A stretch of DNA of 64,000 nt, from contig CAJNDT010006137.1 in NCBI GenBank assembly GCA_905221615.1, positions 1 through 64,000 of the forward strand. The letters run 5' to 3'. The notes beneath the pieces are model-generated. The model was not told the DNA's origin, searched no databases, and saw only the letters and a program-made list of their open reading frames with translations. The stretch is from Symbiodinium sp. CCMP2592 (lineage: Eukaryota; Sar; Dinophyceae; Suessiales; Symbiodiniaceae). Below are positions 30,116 to 39,159 of this stretch, in pieces. The position numbers and the translations under genes were made by a program. Position 1 is the first letter of the stretch. Each line of letters starts with the position of its first letter.

Positions 30116-30293
30116 CGAGATGGGCGAGATAGAGGAGGAAACAAAAACATTTTAAAGACCCTCAAAACCCTAAACCCCAGCAACCCTAAACCCTGAACCG
30201 TAAACTTGTAAGACCCCCAACGCCGCAACGCCTGAAAGATCGATATCGAGCGAGAGACGCCCAAACAAAGAGCGAGAAAGAATTCCCGAGATA

Positions 30294-30359
30294 TCAATTC
30301 ACAAAACCTTCAAGCGCACAATCCCACGGCATCTTTTGATCCAATCCCTTTGGGAAAAG
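30294..30359 (-). CDS. Terminal exon, probable 3' end of the sulfotransferase-like gene
   Basis: After a strong TTTTACAG acceptor the minus strand encodes LFPKGLDQKMPWDCALEGFV then N and a TGA stop. It is the leftmost exon in this set before a long (GA)n tract. Assignment to the gene starting at 35,109 is by strand and order only. Confidence 0.5.
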   Translation of the reverse strand, partial: LFPKGLDQKMPWDCALEGFVN

Positions 30360-30399
30360 CTGTAAAAGTGAGGTTGATGTGCTAAAGCTCATCTACCAT

Positions 30400-30512
30400 C
30401 TACCAAGGTCGTCGTATTCGCATGGCTGGCATCCCCAGCGTCTCGCTGCTCCTCCAAAGCCTTACCGAGGACACAAGCCTCCTCCGTCAAGTGTTTGGTC
30501 TCGTCGCTGTCC
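30400..30512 (-). CDS. Minus-strand exon, probably of the sulfotransferase-like gene
   Basis: After a GTAAG acceptor it encodes DSDETKHLTEEACVLGKALE then EQRDAGDASHANTTTLVD. Strongly protein-like, acidic and helical, and followed at once by the terminal exon at 30,294-30,359. Confidence 0.55.
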
Positions 30513-30699
30513 TTACTATTCGAGTGTATTAATGTCCGTTAACTATATCAAAGAAGTAGAACTGAGAAGAATAGTGTTCGTAATGCATGACGCTTCCATA
30601 TTGCTTGTTCCGAGAATGATTACGGCGGTTTCCACTATTATTCGAGGACATTAGGGTTCCTCATTCGCCGCAACTCCACCTGCACCGCTAGCCCATGGA

Positions 30700-30960
30700 A
30701 AAAAAGAACCCTAAACCCTAAACCCTAAACCCTAAACCCATCAGCATAGCGTTAAACCATAAGAACTCGAGGTTGACAGGAGAACAACCTCACATCCAGG
30801 TTCAAAAAGAAATGTTAATAGAAACAGCGATCAAGTTCTTTTTTCACCTGATCGAAACCATACGAAGGGAGTGTAAAGCCGTAGAAACCCCAAACCCCGA
30901 ACAAAACCCTAAACCCTAAACCCCCTGAACCGTAAAACCCTGAACCCTAAACCCTAAACC
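30700..30960. repeat. Telomere-like CCCTAAA tracts
   Basis: CCCTAAA repeats at 30,707-30,738 and 30,900-30,960 inside the intron left of exon 31,000-31,070. Confidence 0.88.
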
Positions 30961-30963
30961 CAG

Positions 30964-31070
30964 CAAAGACCCTGTGAGGCAAGGCGTCTTCCTTCTCGTA
31001 AGGCGAGCCCGGAGGTAGCAACTTTGCCTTCGCAAAGAAGCGGAGGACTTCCAGGCCGAACCTGCGGGTT
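30964..31070 (-). CDS. Minus-strand exon RRFGLEVLRFFAKAKLLPPG
   Basis: The minus strand encodes RRFGLEVLRFFAKAKLLPPG then SPYEKEDALPHRVFAG and ends TGCTGG before GTTTAGGGTTTAGGG. The donor is therefore the first GT of a telomere-like tract. The acceptor is near the end of a diverged MITE D (31,078-31,190). It is a candidate C-terminal exon of the sulfotransferase-like gene. Composition is convincing, function unconfirmed. Confidence 0.6.
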
Positions 31071-31077
31071 CCGTTTA

Positions 31078-31190
31078 CTGCAAACCCCATAAAGTTGGAA
31101 ACCGGTTTAAGGTCAAATAGTGCTGGGATTCCCTATACATTACTCTTACGGATTGAGGCTATTGGGTTTCCAACTTTTGAGCTTCTACTG
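31078..31190. mobile_element. MITE family D, copy 4 (diverged)
   Basis: CCCCATAAAGTTGGAAACCG at the left and TTTCCAACTTTTGAGCTTCT at the right, with TA outside. On the minus strand its end runs GGGGTTTGCAG, adjoining the exon at 30,964-31,070. Confidence 0.7.
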
Positions 31191-31196
31191 TAGTGA

Positions 31197-31315
31197 TGGG
31201 GGACCAAAAGCGGGGTTTAAGATTCTTGGGGTAGGGATTCCTTAATATGAACCCTGTTATGGGAACCCTAATCCCTACTAAACCCCCATAAGCTAAAACC
31301 CCTTTTGGCCTCCTA
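31197..31315. mobile_element. MITE family R
   Basis: GGGGACCAAAAGCGGGGTTT at the left and AAAACCCCTTTTGGCCTCC at the right, with inner arms GGGATTCC/GGGAACCC. It directly follows MITE D4. Confidence 0.75.
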
Positions 31316-31823
31316 TGGCTTTAGGGTTGGAGGGGTTTTAGGGGTTTAAGGTTCCGGAATAAGGGTTTCAGGGTCTGCGGTTTAGGGCGTAGGTTTTAGG
31401 GTGTAATCCTCGGAGATCCGGGCTGCAGGGCCTAGAGGAGATGGGCATCTAGGAGTTAGGTTTTATACGGTTTAGGGGTAGATGTAATGTAGGCATAAGC
31501 AGGTAGAGTGCATGTTTAGTGTGCGGTGCGATGTCGGTATAATGCAATGTAGTTTCAATATAAGAGAAAGGGTTTAATACAAGCATAACAGAGGTATAAC
31601 TTATATCGCAAGAACAATCTAGATACCCTGTGCGGTATAGCATAACATAGGGTTTCATTGGGTTTCTAGCTTTGAGCTGAGGTCATGATAGTTCTTGCCA
31701 AGGGATTTCATCTATATAATATATTACAGGGCCTTAATAAATAGAACAGTGTTTTTCGTGCATTTTACAGTGTGGACACCGGCATTTGTTCAGACTTCCA
31801 TATGAGGGTCTCAGTTAGTGATG

Positions 31824-31931
31824 TGGGAGCTTCCGAAAATAATAGGGTACCCCAAAAATATAGTCCCCTAAGTAATAGGATCCTTATTATAAGGACGCCA
31901 AAATTCGGTACCCCTAGTTTCGGAAACTCCG
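31824..31931. mobile_element. MITE family A, copy 4
   Basis: TGGGAGCTTCCGAAAATAAT at the left and CTAGTTTCGGAAACTCC at the right, with the family core AGGATCCTTATTATAAGGAC. Confidence 0.85.
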
Positions 31932-32012
31932 ATTTGTGTGGTTAGATTCTGGGGTTTGATAGCTGTGGCTGCGAGGCTTCGTTCGATCTAGTTCGACTCC
32001 ATGTCACATAAC

Positions 32013-32125
32013 TGGGTGGTTGTCGAAATCATGGTCCCTTTTTGGGCCCCTAATATAAAACGGCACCTACTATCTAGATCTAGTTAGGGAACCCAAACAG
32101 GGACAGTAAATTTGACAACTACCCA
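32013..32125. mobile_element. MITE family B, copy 3
   Basis: TGGGTGGTTGTCGAAATCAT at the left and AATTTGACAACTACCCA at the right, with core ACGGCACCTACTATCTAGAT. Confidence 0.88.
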
Positions 32126-32184
32126 ATTGCAGGGTTCTAAAATAACAAGACACGTCAGAACCCGGTTCTGGAGCGCCTTATAAT

Positions 32185-32310
32185 ATTAGGGTTTAGGGTT
32201 TAGGGGTTTAGGGGTTTAGGGTTTAGGGTTTAGGGGTTTAGGGGTTTAGGGTTTAGGGGTTTAGGGTTTAGGGTTTAGGGTTTAGGGGTTTAGGGTTTAG
32301 GGTTTTATAC
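32185..32310. repeat. Telomere-like TTTAGGG tract
   Basis: Nearly pure TTTAGGG/TTTAGGGG repeats, about 17 units. Confidence 0.96.
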
Positions 32311-32618
32311 TATGGCAAGATCGGAAATAATCAGACCCTTACCATTATGGGGATGTCAAGGGGTTTTCGGGGTTGTAGGGGTTCAGATTTTGAGACGGGT
32401 CGACTTTTACTAGCTGTACAATGATGACAGGGTTTTTTGCAAGGGTCTAACGTGTGCCAAGAAACGGTATTTACGTCTCCACAGTGGGTATATATAGTAG
32501 AGAAATTGTTTTCCTTGCCAAGCCAACTAGTCAGAATCCCATGGAAGCCTCTCCGGAAACTCTGGTCAACACACTAGAAACCCTAAACCCTGAACATTTT
32601 AACTTAAGCTGCTTAAAA

Positions 32619-32751
32619 TCCAAGGGTAAAAGGAGGGACCCTTAAAAAGGACCCCTAAGTATATACCCTTGATATAGCTATTATATACCCATTATATAGC
32701 CCATTATCGGCTAAGGGTCCCCATTAAGGGTCCCTCCTTTTCCCCCTTGAT
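32619..32751. mobile_element. MITE family E, copy 2
   Basis: ATCCAAGGGTAAAAGGAGGG at the left and CCCTCCTTTTCCCCCTTGAT at the right, with core GCTATTATATACCCATTATA. Confidence 0.93.
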
Positions 32752-32771
32752 AAAAAAACCCAAGGAACTGG

Positions 32772-32850
32772 TGGCAGTCTATCCGAAAGAGGTGCATGCC
32801 GATCCGGAGCACCGGCACCTGCGTCACGTTCTTTAGAGCCACGGGTTAGG
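32772..32850 (-). CDS. Minus-strand exon NVTQVPVLRIGMHLFRIDCH
   Basis: After GGCTCTAAAG the minus strand encodes NVTQVPVLRIGMHLFRIDCH. Convincing composition. It lies between MITE E2 and a telomere-like tract, in order with the other exons of the sulfotransferase-like gene. Confidence 0.5.
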
Positions 32851-32940
32851 GTTTAGGGGTTTAGGGTTTAGGGTGAGTTTTAGGCGTTATAGGGTTTCCC
32901 GCCCTGGGTTCCAGGTTTGGGGCTTCAGGTCTTGGGCTTA

Positions 32941-33043
32941 CAGGGAACTCCAGAAAGTTGGAATATGGATTAATGGTAGGATCCCCTATAATTTACCTTA
33001 AAGGGGTTACGATAATGATATTCCAACTTTCTGGCTTCTACTG
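32941..33043. mobile_element. MITE family D, copy 3
   Basis: CAGGGAACTCCAGAAAGTTG at the left and CCAACTTTCTGGCTTCTACT at the right, bordered by TA. Nearly identical to copy 1. Confidence 0.93.
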
Positions 33044-33154
33044 TAGGGGTTCAGGGTGTTCGGGGGTACGGCTTTAGGGTGACAGGCTTACGGGCGTGAA
33101 GTTTTCGGGTTCAGGGGGTCTCAGGGCTTTCATGTTCATGGACCTAAACCCTAA

Positions 33155-33370
33155 ACCGGCCAGGTTCAAAAGTCCCTAGAAACCCTAAACCCAGAACCCT
33201 AACACCCTAAGCGCCAAAACCCACAAACCCCAAGCCCTGATACCCTTAATACCCTAAACCCATAAACCTCTAAACCGTGAACCCCGAAACCCTAAAACCC
33301 TTGACCCCCAAAACCCTAAAACCCGCAACCCCCTAAACCCTGCACCCCAAAGGCCCAAACCCCAAAACCC
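33155..33370. repeat. Degenerate telomere-like CCCTAAA tract
   Basis: Irregular CCCTAAA/AACCCC words. Confidence 0.8.
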
Positions 33371-33372
33371 TG

Positions 33373-33475
33373 AATCATGACACCTTCATCTTATCGAGCT
33401 CTGCTAGGTGGCCCTCGATGAGCTGGTCAAAAGCCATCTGCTCTGCTTTGCAAGCAATCAGCTGACCGGCACAGT
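33373..33475 (-). CDS. Minus-strand exon of the sulfotransferase-like gene (tentative)
   Basis: The minus strand reads MIDWAQEHCAGQLIACKAEQ then MAFDQLIEGHLAELDKMKV. Helical and clearly protein-like. The exact acceptor is unclear because a short ATCGTTTAATATC duplication lies there. The frame ends at TGA after KMKVS unless a donor (AAGGTG) is used first, which would be GT at ATGAAG before GTGTCA. Confidence 0.55.
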
Positions 33476-33639
33476 GTTCCTGGGCCCAGTCGATCATATC
33501 GTTTAATATCATTTAATATCGTCGTAGAGTTGGTACTCATTAACCAAGAATCATAAACAATCCAGACTCAAATCGAAAACCACACCACCCTGCCCTACCT
33601 CATTTTGAACAACCTCCATGAAAAAATGGCGAAGTAGTG

Positions 33640-33745
33640 CCCACAAAGATCGGGCCATCGCTTGTAGACGGAACGGGCACGCTGCGGCATTGGGCGCACA
33701 TACTTGATCACGGCCTTCTGCCTCACGCCGGACGCCTCTTCAAGT
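33640..33745 (-). CDS. Possible minus-strand exon
   Basis: One open minus frame reads RQKAVIKYVRPMPQRARSVY then KRWPDLCGHYFAIFS. Two other frames are also open, so strand is likely but frame is not certain. Confidence 0.4.
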
Positions 33746-34290
33746 TACCATTACAGGGCTATCGTAAGCAAACGTGGTTAACTTTCTCTCTAAGTTACCA
33801 TTATAGGAATCTACAGCGAATCATAGGGTTTCCTCATCTATGGCAACTTTCCTTACCATGGTAACTTACAGGGATCTATCGTAAAACTTGCGGTTTCCTT
33901 ATTACGGTAACGTTCCTTAACAAGAACCCAGGCCTCTTTAAGTTACCATTACAGGGATCTACAGTAAATCATAGGGATTCCTCAGTTATGGTAGCTTTCC
34001 TTAACAAGGGGCTTTGGGGTTTAGGGGTTTGGAGTTTTGGGGTTTAGGGTTTACCCAGAGATCCCAATAACCCTTAATTAAGGAATAGACCTTAAATTAT
34101 AGAGGCCCTAATATTATGGTTTAAGGTCTATTCCTTAATTAAGGGGTATTGGGATCTCTGGGTAGGGGTTTTGGGGTTTAGGGCCAGGCCTCCATGGTAA
34201 CTTTCCTTATTATGGTAACTTACAGGGGCTTATATTAAAAGTTCATGGTTTCTTAATAATTATGGTAACTTTCCTTAACAAGAACCCAGG
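33738..34290. repeat. Clustered AAGTTACCATTA/TTATGGTAACTT inverted-repeat units with a nested MITE
   Basis: The words AAGTTACCATTACAGGGATC and TTATGGTAACTTTCCTTA alternate at least four times (33,738; 33,792; 33,950; 34,190). GAACCCAGGCCTC recurs three times. A complete MITE F (34,054-34,162) is nested inside the cluster. Confidence 0.8.
34054..34162. mobile_element. MITE family F, copy 3, nested
   Basis: CCCAGAGATCCCAATAACCC at the left and GTATTGGGATCTCTGGG at the right, bordered by TA. The core is ATTATAGAGGCCCTAATATT. It sits inside another repeat cluster. Confidence 0.93.
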
Positions 34291-34380
34291 CCTCCAGCAT
34301 CTGATAAAGGTCGGTGAGATTGTAGAACCGGTGGCCGACAGAGCGCATGTCACCCGAGGGAAAACTGTATTCCTGGGCTT
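34290..34380 (-). CDS. Exon 2 of the sulfotransferase-like gene
   Basis: The minus strand encodes AQEYSFPSGDMRSVGHRFYN then LTDLYQMLEAW. An S-F/Y-P-x-G string near the N-terminal third followed by a short helical segment fits the eukaryotic sulfotransferase-like proteins I recall from dinoflagellates. A TTAAAAG acceptor precedes it, and it ends TGG before GTTCTT. Confidence 0.6.
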
Positions 34381-34734
34381 TTAAGTACGTTTTTTCTTTT
34401 TTTAAGTGCAATGGCCCTCTTTCGATTCCGCAGAACGATCTTTAAGTACGGTTTAGGGTTTAGGGTTTAGGGAAAAACCCTGGGAAATGCAATGTAGATT
34501 TCTGAGCTGGCTGAAGAAGGTTGAAGTCCAAGTGCCCGAGCTAACTTATGCTAAAATCCTGGAGCATTGCAGCTTTTAAGTACCCAGGGAGAAAACGTAT
34601 AATCTTTTATATCCTAATGTTTCCCTGAAGCAAAAATGTATTAAAGTAGGGAGAAAACGTATAATCCTTTATATCCTAACGGTTCCCTCAAGCAAAAAGT
34701 ATTAAAGTATGGTGCTCCAACGCCCAGATTCTTG

Positions 34735-35109
34735 CTGAACTAAAGCTCCATGCTTCTGCTTGTGAAGAGCCTCCCGAAATGCTTGCAGGTTGCTCCCTTT
34801 GAAGGCATACCATAACAGGTCGTCTGCCCCAGCACCGGTAAATCCGAAGTGCACCTCGTGGTCAGAATCCACATCATCTTGCCCCGGCACTAAGCTTGCC
34901 GCCATAATCTTGCGAATCACTGGGGTCAGCAGATGATGTCCAGATCCCTCCGTTCCGACGAGCGACAAAAAGCGGATCGGGCTCCCCCGCCGCTGCCGCC
35001 CAGTAGCCATCTGTGTGAGGCACGTCTCATCTTGCCTAGAAACAGAGTGCGCTCTCCCCGGCGATGCCGGAAGCAGCAGGGCCACGAGACCCACGAGACT
35101 CCACCTCAT
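34735..35109 (-). CDS. Exon 1: signal peptide and P-loop-like start of a sulfotransferase-like protein
   Basis: The ATG at 35,109 begins MRWSLVGLVALLLPASPGRA, a typical signal peptide. About 45 residues in comes FLSLVGTEGSGHHLLTPVIR. VGTEGSGHHLL resembles the 5'-PSB loop (GxxxSGT/HxLL) that binds the sulfate donor PAPS in sulfotransferases, with SG-H in place of SGT. An acidic segment (GQDDVDSDHEVHFGF) follows. The protein would be secreted or Golgi-lumenal. The donor near 34,740 is unclear. Subsequent exons run leftward, probably to 30,294. Family assignment rests on this motif and on exon 2. Confidence 0.6.
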
Positions 35110-35370
35110 CACAAAAAGCCACCTTTTTCACTACCTGATGGCCTCATCGCAAAAGACTTGAGCCGAAAATGCCCACAAAACAGGCAACATCATCAGGCCT
35201 GTCTGCACTTGGTAGATCAGGCACGTGGAACGACAACCTGTTCAGAAAGACACCCTTGCCACGGCATACCATGCTGAGGCAACGGCTGATGACCCACCTG
35301 CACCACATGGGGCTGGGTTGACGCCGGCTAAGCAACAAAAATAGTGGCGGCAGTAGAAACGGCAATCTCG
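35110..35370. promoter_or_regulatory. Presumed upstream region of the sulfotransferase-like gene
   Basis: Unique sequence immediately 5' of the minus-strand start codon. No recognisable promoter motif and no spliced-leader acceptor stands out. Frames through it are shadows. Confidence 0.3.
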
Positions 35371-35375
35371 CCCTC

Positions 35376-35560
35376 TACGACTCCCCGGCTACGATGACGA
35401 GTACGACTACTACTTTGACTGCAGCTACGACGACGGCGACCAAGACCACGTCCACGACCACAACAACTACGACTTCAACTGCACTGCAACTATGACGACG
35501 ACCTTCTTCGTTTACTGTATCTTCAGCTACCACCATCGTCATTATGGCAACTCGCATCAT
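35376..35560 (+). other. Imperfect ACG/ACT trinucleotide tract (threonine-coding on plus)
   Basis: On the plus strand a frame reads as long threonine/serine stretches (ACG, ACT, ACC codons) and ends soon after. It resembles the tract at 57,520-57,870. It may be simple-sequence DNA or a Thr-rich exon. Confidence 0.4.
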
Positions 35561-35767
35561 CAGTTCCTGCCATGACTCTTCTGGTTATTACCACACTACT
35601 TACTGCGCTCTCGAATCTAACCGCATCAAGAACCGTCAGGGTCAACGGATCATAAACCTGCGTGGCCAGATCCGAATCGTCCAGATAATTTGCATCGGGT
35701 TTAGAGCTGGTGGCGTTTGCATAACCACTATGGAAACCGCTGTGCTAACACGAACTTTAAACGAGCT

Positions 35768-35768
<1 letters not shown>

Positions 35769-35820
<52 letters not shown>
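35769..35820. repeat. (CTG)n repeat, about 17 units
   Basis: Uninterrupted CTG triplets following TTTG. Confidence 0.97.
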
Positions 35821-35821
<1 letters not shown>

Positions 35822-35935
35822 ATTTAAGTACTAGATGCAGCCAAGCTACCCCTGTGAGTATGTAGAGCCGCCGCAACCGTCGTCGTCTCATGTTCGCCAT
35901 TTCCCTATGTCCCTCATGCCAGCATCGTGAAGTAG

Positions 35936-36000
35936 TATAGGGGCCTAGTCACATAGGGGCCTTAATAATTACCTAAACTTTTTTGGGGGTTTCTCATTGT
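35936..36000. mobile_element. Partial MITE family C, copy 6
   Basis: ATAGGGGCCTTAATAATTAC at the left, but only the left part is recognisable. Confidence 0.5.
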
Positions 36001-36117
36001 ACTTAGAATATCAAGGGCCCCATGACATCGTTAAGTTGGGGCTTTGGCCGGCTCCCGTAATGGGATCCTGGCCAGCGGCTTCTGATCAGACCCTGTCAAA
36101 CTTCGACAACACCTACT

Positions 36118-36210
36118 ATAGGGGCCTGAATAATTAGAATAGGGCTTGGGGAGTCCATTATACTATAAATATAAAAAGGAGCCCCCAAAATAGTACAGGT
36201 ACTTGTACGA
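36118..36210. mobile_element. MITE family C, copy 7
   Basis: ATAGGGGCCTGAATAATTAG, then CCATTATACTATAAATATAA and GGAGCCCCCAAAATAGTACA. The right end is lost. Confidence 0.7.
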
Positions 36211-36763
36211 GTAACTCTGTAGGAAACAGAGAGAAGATCACACGGCCAAACCCCTGGTTTGTAGATAGCCGACCAATAGAAGATCCCACAACAAGTAAAA
36301 ACCGTTCCGTAAAAAAAGGAAGATGCGCCACCCCCAAACCAACACTAAAATTTTGGAGAACAGAAGATCCTACGATTCTACAAGAGGCCTCAAAGCCCCA
36401 AAATCTCTACGGGGCTTTACGGCCGACATATGTTGCCTCATGCCCTGGGCGGTAAGCCCTGCCTCCCAGTCCCAAATCTCGACACCCTGAACCCGGTTAC
36501 TATACTATAATACACCAAAAGATGCTTTGACATACTATGATACCTTAACCTACCAGAACCTACTTTTTGGTAGGGCCCTATAAATCCCATATTCGGGTTT
36601 ATAATAAGTTCTATATACCTATAGGTATACTATAGTATAAGCCCGACAATCCCGAAGGCACCTGCTCTTCCCACTGTGGAAGAGGTAGCCTCAGTGCGGC
36701 AACCCCCTTGTTTTCAAGAGCTCCCGAAAAAACAAACGCCTACACCCTTGATTGAAAAGCTTA

Positions 36764-36846
36764 CCTTCGGTTAGTAGGGAATGGAAGAATGGTAGTAATA
36801 GTAGTTATTATTGTATCCCATTCCTCCATTCCCTACTAACCAAAGG
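36764..36846. mobile_element. MITE family J
   Basis: CCTTCGGTTAGTAGGGAATG at the left and CATTCCCTACTAACCAAAGG at the right, bordered by TA. The core is TAGTAATAGTAGTTATTATT. Confidence 0.9.
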
Positions 36847-36865
36847 TAAGTGACAAGAGACTCTA

Positions 36866-36971
36866 AGATGCCCAGTAGCCTAGGAATAGAGAGGGCTCCC
36901 TTTTTGGTATGGGGTAACTTTATAAGGAAACTAGGACTGCAAAAAGGGAATAAGGGTACTACTGGGCATCC
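36866..36971. mobile_element. MITE family P
   Basis: AGATGCCCAGTAGCCTAGGA at the left and GGGTACTACTGGGCATC at the right. The inner arms CTCCCTTTTTGG and GCAAAAAGGGAA also pair. It is 20 bp from MITE J. Confidence 0.82.
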
Positions 36972-37199
36972 GAGGACGAATGGGAGTCTCCCTTGAACAT
37001 AATTTGAAGGGGACTTGTGCATCCCAGGAAGGCCAAGCATTGAGCCACGCATTCGACTGAGTTTGAACATAATTCCTTCATTGAACTGTAGAAACAAATC
37101 AGATTTAGAAAACCATGAATCTAGCAGCTGTAAAGGAAAATCACTCGGACAGGGCCATCTCCGCGGTTCAGCAAAAAAGTTCAGGTGTGTTTCAGAACA

Positions 37200-38560
37200 A
37201 GCGTAGGCTTCTGCAGGGACCGAGTCGCTTTCAAGAAGCAGAATAAGGCTTGGGGCTCATCATACAATCATTGTAAAAAACAAACCCCTAATACAAAATC
37301 GGCCATACCTAGTACCCATAGTAAGCACGTTTAGTGCACGTGAAATTGTGCTAGGATATACCGATATACTTCTAGACCCCCTTCCAGCCACTCATGCATT
37401 CTCATACGCCTGTTTTTCATGCGACGATTCTGCCTAAACCCTGAACTCTAAACCCTAAACCTAAAACTCTAAGCCCTAAACCCTGAACCCTGAACCGAAG
37501 CCCTAACCTCTTTAGCCTCTTTGGTGTGTGCAGGCCCAGCGGCGGGGAGCCACGGCCCGCGCCACCCAGCACGGCCTGGTCAAGCGAAGTCTATGATTTC
37601 AGGGCTTAGGGGTTTAGGGTCTAGGGTTTAGGATTTAGGGGTTTAGGGGTTTAGGGGTTTAAGGGTTTAAGGGGTTTAGGGGTTTAGGGGCTTGGGCCTC
37701 TGTGATTGGAGCAGGCCTCCGATAGAAGGGTTCCTTTGCCAGAAGGGTGTAAAGGGAGAGCAGCATCATTCTTTCCGGGGTTGAAGCAAGCTGAGACGCC
37801 AAAGCCATTAGGCACAAAAGCCTGTTAACCCCTTTTAAACCATGGCATTCCAACCTCAAAGACCCGTACCCTTGAACCGCAGGACCTTATGCCCTGCAGC
37901 CATACAACCTGAAGCCCCCAAAAGCCCTCAATGCCCCAAACTCCCAAACTCTCAATTTTTAAAGCGAAGACCTACAAGCAATAGGCAAAACCACAAACAC
38001 TCCTAAACCCTAAACCCTATGTATGAAAAACGAACCCAGGCCCAGGCTTGTTGTGATGTGTAATCTGCATGGGCTCGTACGTGTCATTGATCCTGAGAGC
38101 TCGAAGTTTCGTTTACCGAGCGGAGGACTTGGGGTGTTTAGGGTTCGGGGTTCGGCTTAATAACCTGGTTGTTGAGTTCCCTTCCCTCCCCTGCACCCCT
38201 CCAGAAAAAATTAAGCACCATAGCTCTGTTCCGGCCTTTATGGGGCTAGTATTGCTAATTGTTCCGACCCCTCCATCATGCAGGAGCACTGAGGGGTTAA
38301 AACAAGACCAGTTTCCTAGGGGCAGTCACAAGAGCAATGGCGTTGGTAGGTGGTAGAGAGATTGCAGTCACAAAAGCAAGCGACCGAGTATCATCTATTC
38401 AGTATAAGAGGCGCTGATTGCCGTTTCAATTGGAAGCCTCTAAACTCTAAACCCAAGAACACAAACCCGTACCTGATCAAGCTCTTCCAGCCCGAAATTA
38501 CTTTGGCCAAGGTGCCAGGACTCTAAACCCTGACTAAACCTCAAACCCTAGCCAAACCTC
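37200..38560. other. No confident gene; telomere-like words
   Basis: Degenerate CCCTAAA near 37,440-37,500 and TTTAGGG near 37,600-37,690. Open frames at 37,659-37,859 and 38,069-38,356 have no supporting splice context. Confidence 0.45.
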
Positions 38561-38569
38561 AACCCTGAA

Positions 38570-38690
38570 ACCTTAAATCCCAAACCCTAAACCCTAAACC
38601 CCAAAACCTTAAATCCCAAACCCTAAACCCTAAACCCTGAAACCTTAAATCCCAAACCCTAAACCCTAAAACCTTAAATCCCAAAATGGC
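38570..38690. repeat. Telomere-like tract with AACCTTAAATCCC variant
   Basis: CCCTAAACCCTAAACC alternates with AAACCTTAAATCCCA in three to four ~47-bp units. Confidence 0.88.
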
Positions 38691-38837
38691 CCAAGGATCA
38701 GTTGATTTCGGCCCGACCGACCGGTGATTCGTATCGCCGTCGGCATGGTGTCCCGTGGCCTCAGCAGGGTCCAGAGTCTGGGGCTTAGGGCTTGCGGCTT
38801 AAGGCTTCGATTAGAGATCCACGGGCTCAGGCTTATA

Positions 38838-38912
38838 TAGGGTTTAGGGTTTAGGGTTAAGGGTTTAGGGTTAAGGGTTTAGGGTTAAGGGTTTAGGGCT
38901 TAGGGTTCTGCT
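38838..38912. repeat. Telomere-like TTTAGGG tract
   Basis: GGGTTTAGGGTTAAGGGTTTAGGG repeats, the last clean tract before the giant insertion. Confidence 0.92.
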
Positions 38913-39053
38913 ACTTCTTCTACTACAGCTATCACTACTACTGCTGCTGTTTGTGGTTCGATCCGTAAGGAAGGGCGTTGACAAGGTCGAAGGTATGAGT
39001 CTCCTGGGTGGGGATGATCGCTGTCTGACTCCCCGGAACCTTAAACCCATCTA

Positions 39054-39067
39054 AACTTATAACCAAG
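39054..39067. repeat. 14-bp direct repeat, left copy
   Basis: AACTTATAACCAAG immediately precedes the left part of the broken MITE. The identical 14-mer lies immediately after its right part at 58,786-58,799. Confidence 0.85.
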
Positions 39068-39112
39068 AAGGGGCCCCCACCCTGTAATAGCGACTATAAG
39101 GATTATAATTAA
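39068..39112. mobile_element. Left part of a MITE S broken by the giant insertion
   Basis: AAGGGGCCCCCACCCTGTAA then TAGCGACTATAAGGATTATA matches the left, not the right, arm of intact MITE S copies (14,276-14,370 and 46,263-46,367). It stops at ATAAGGATTATAA (39,096-39,108), where foreign sequence starting GAAAATCTG begins. Confidence 0.82.
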
Positions 39113-39159
39113 GAAAATCTGTTGCCTGTTAACTCTGGAAATGCTGTATTTCCTAAATA

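Noticed and set aside
29875-30297. 140-residue minus-strand Ser/Leu-rich frame
   Set aside because: Comes from the (GA)n microsatellite.
34933-35277. 114-residue plus-strand frame
   Set aside because: Antisense to the signal-peptide/P-loop exon; Arg/Pro/His-rich shadow composition.
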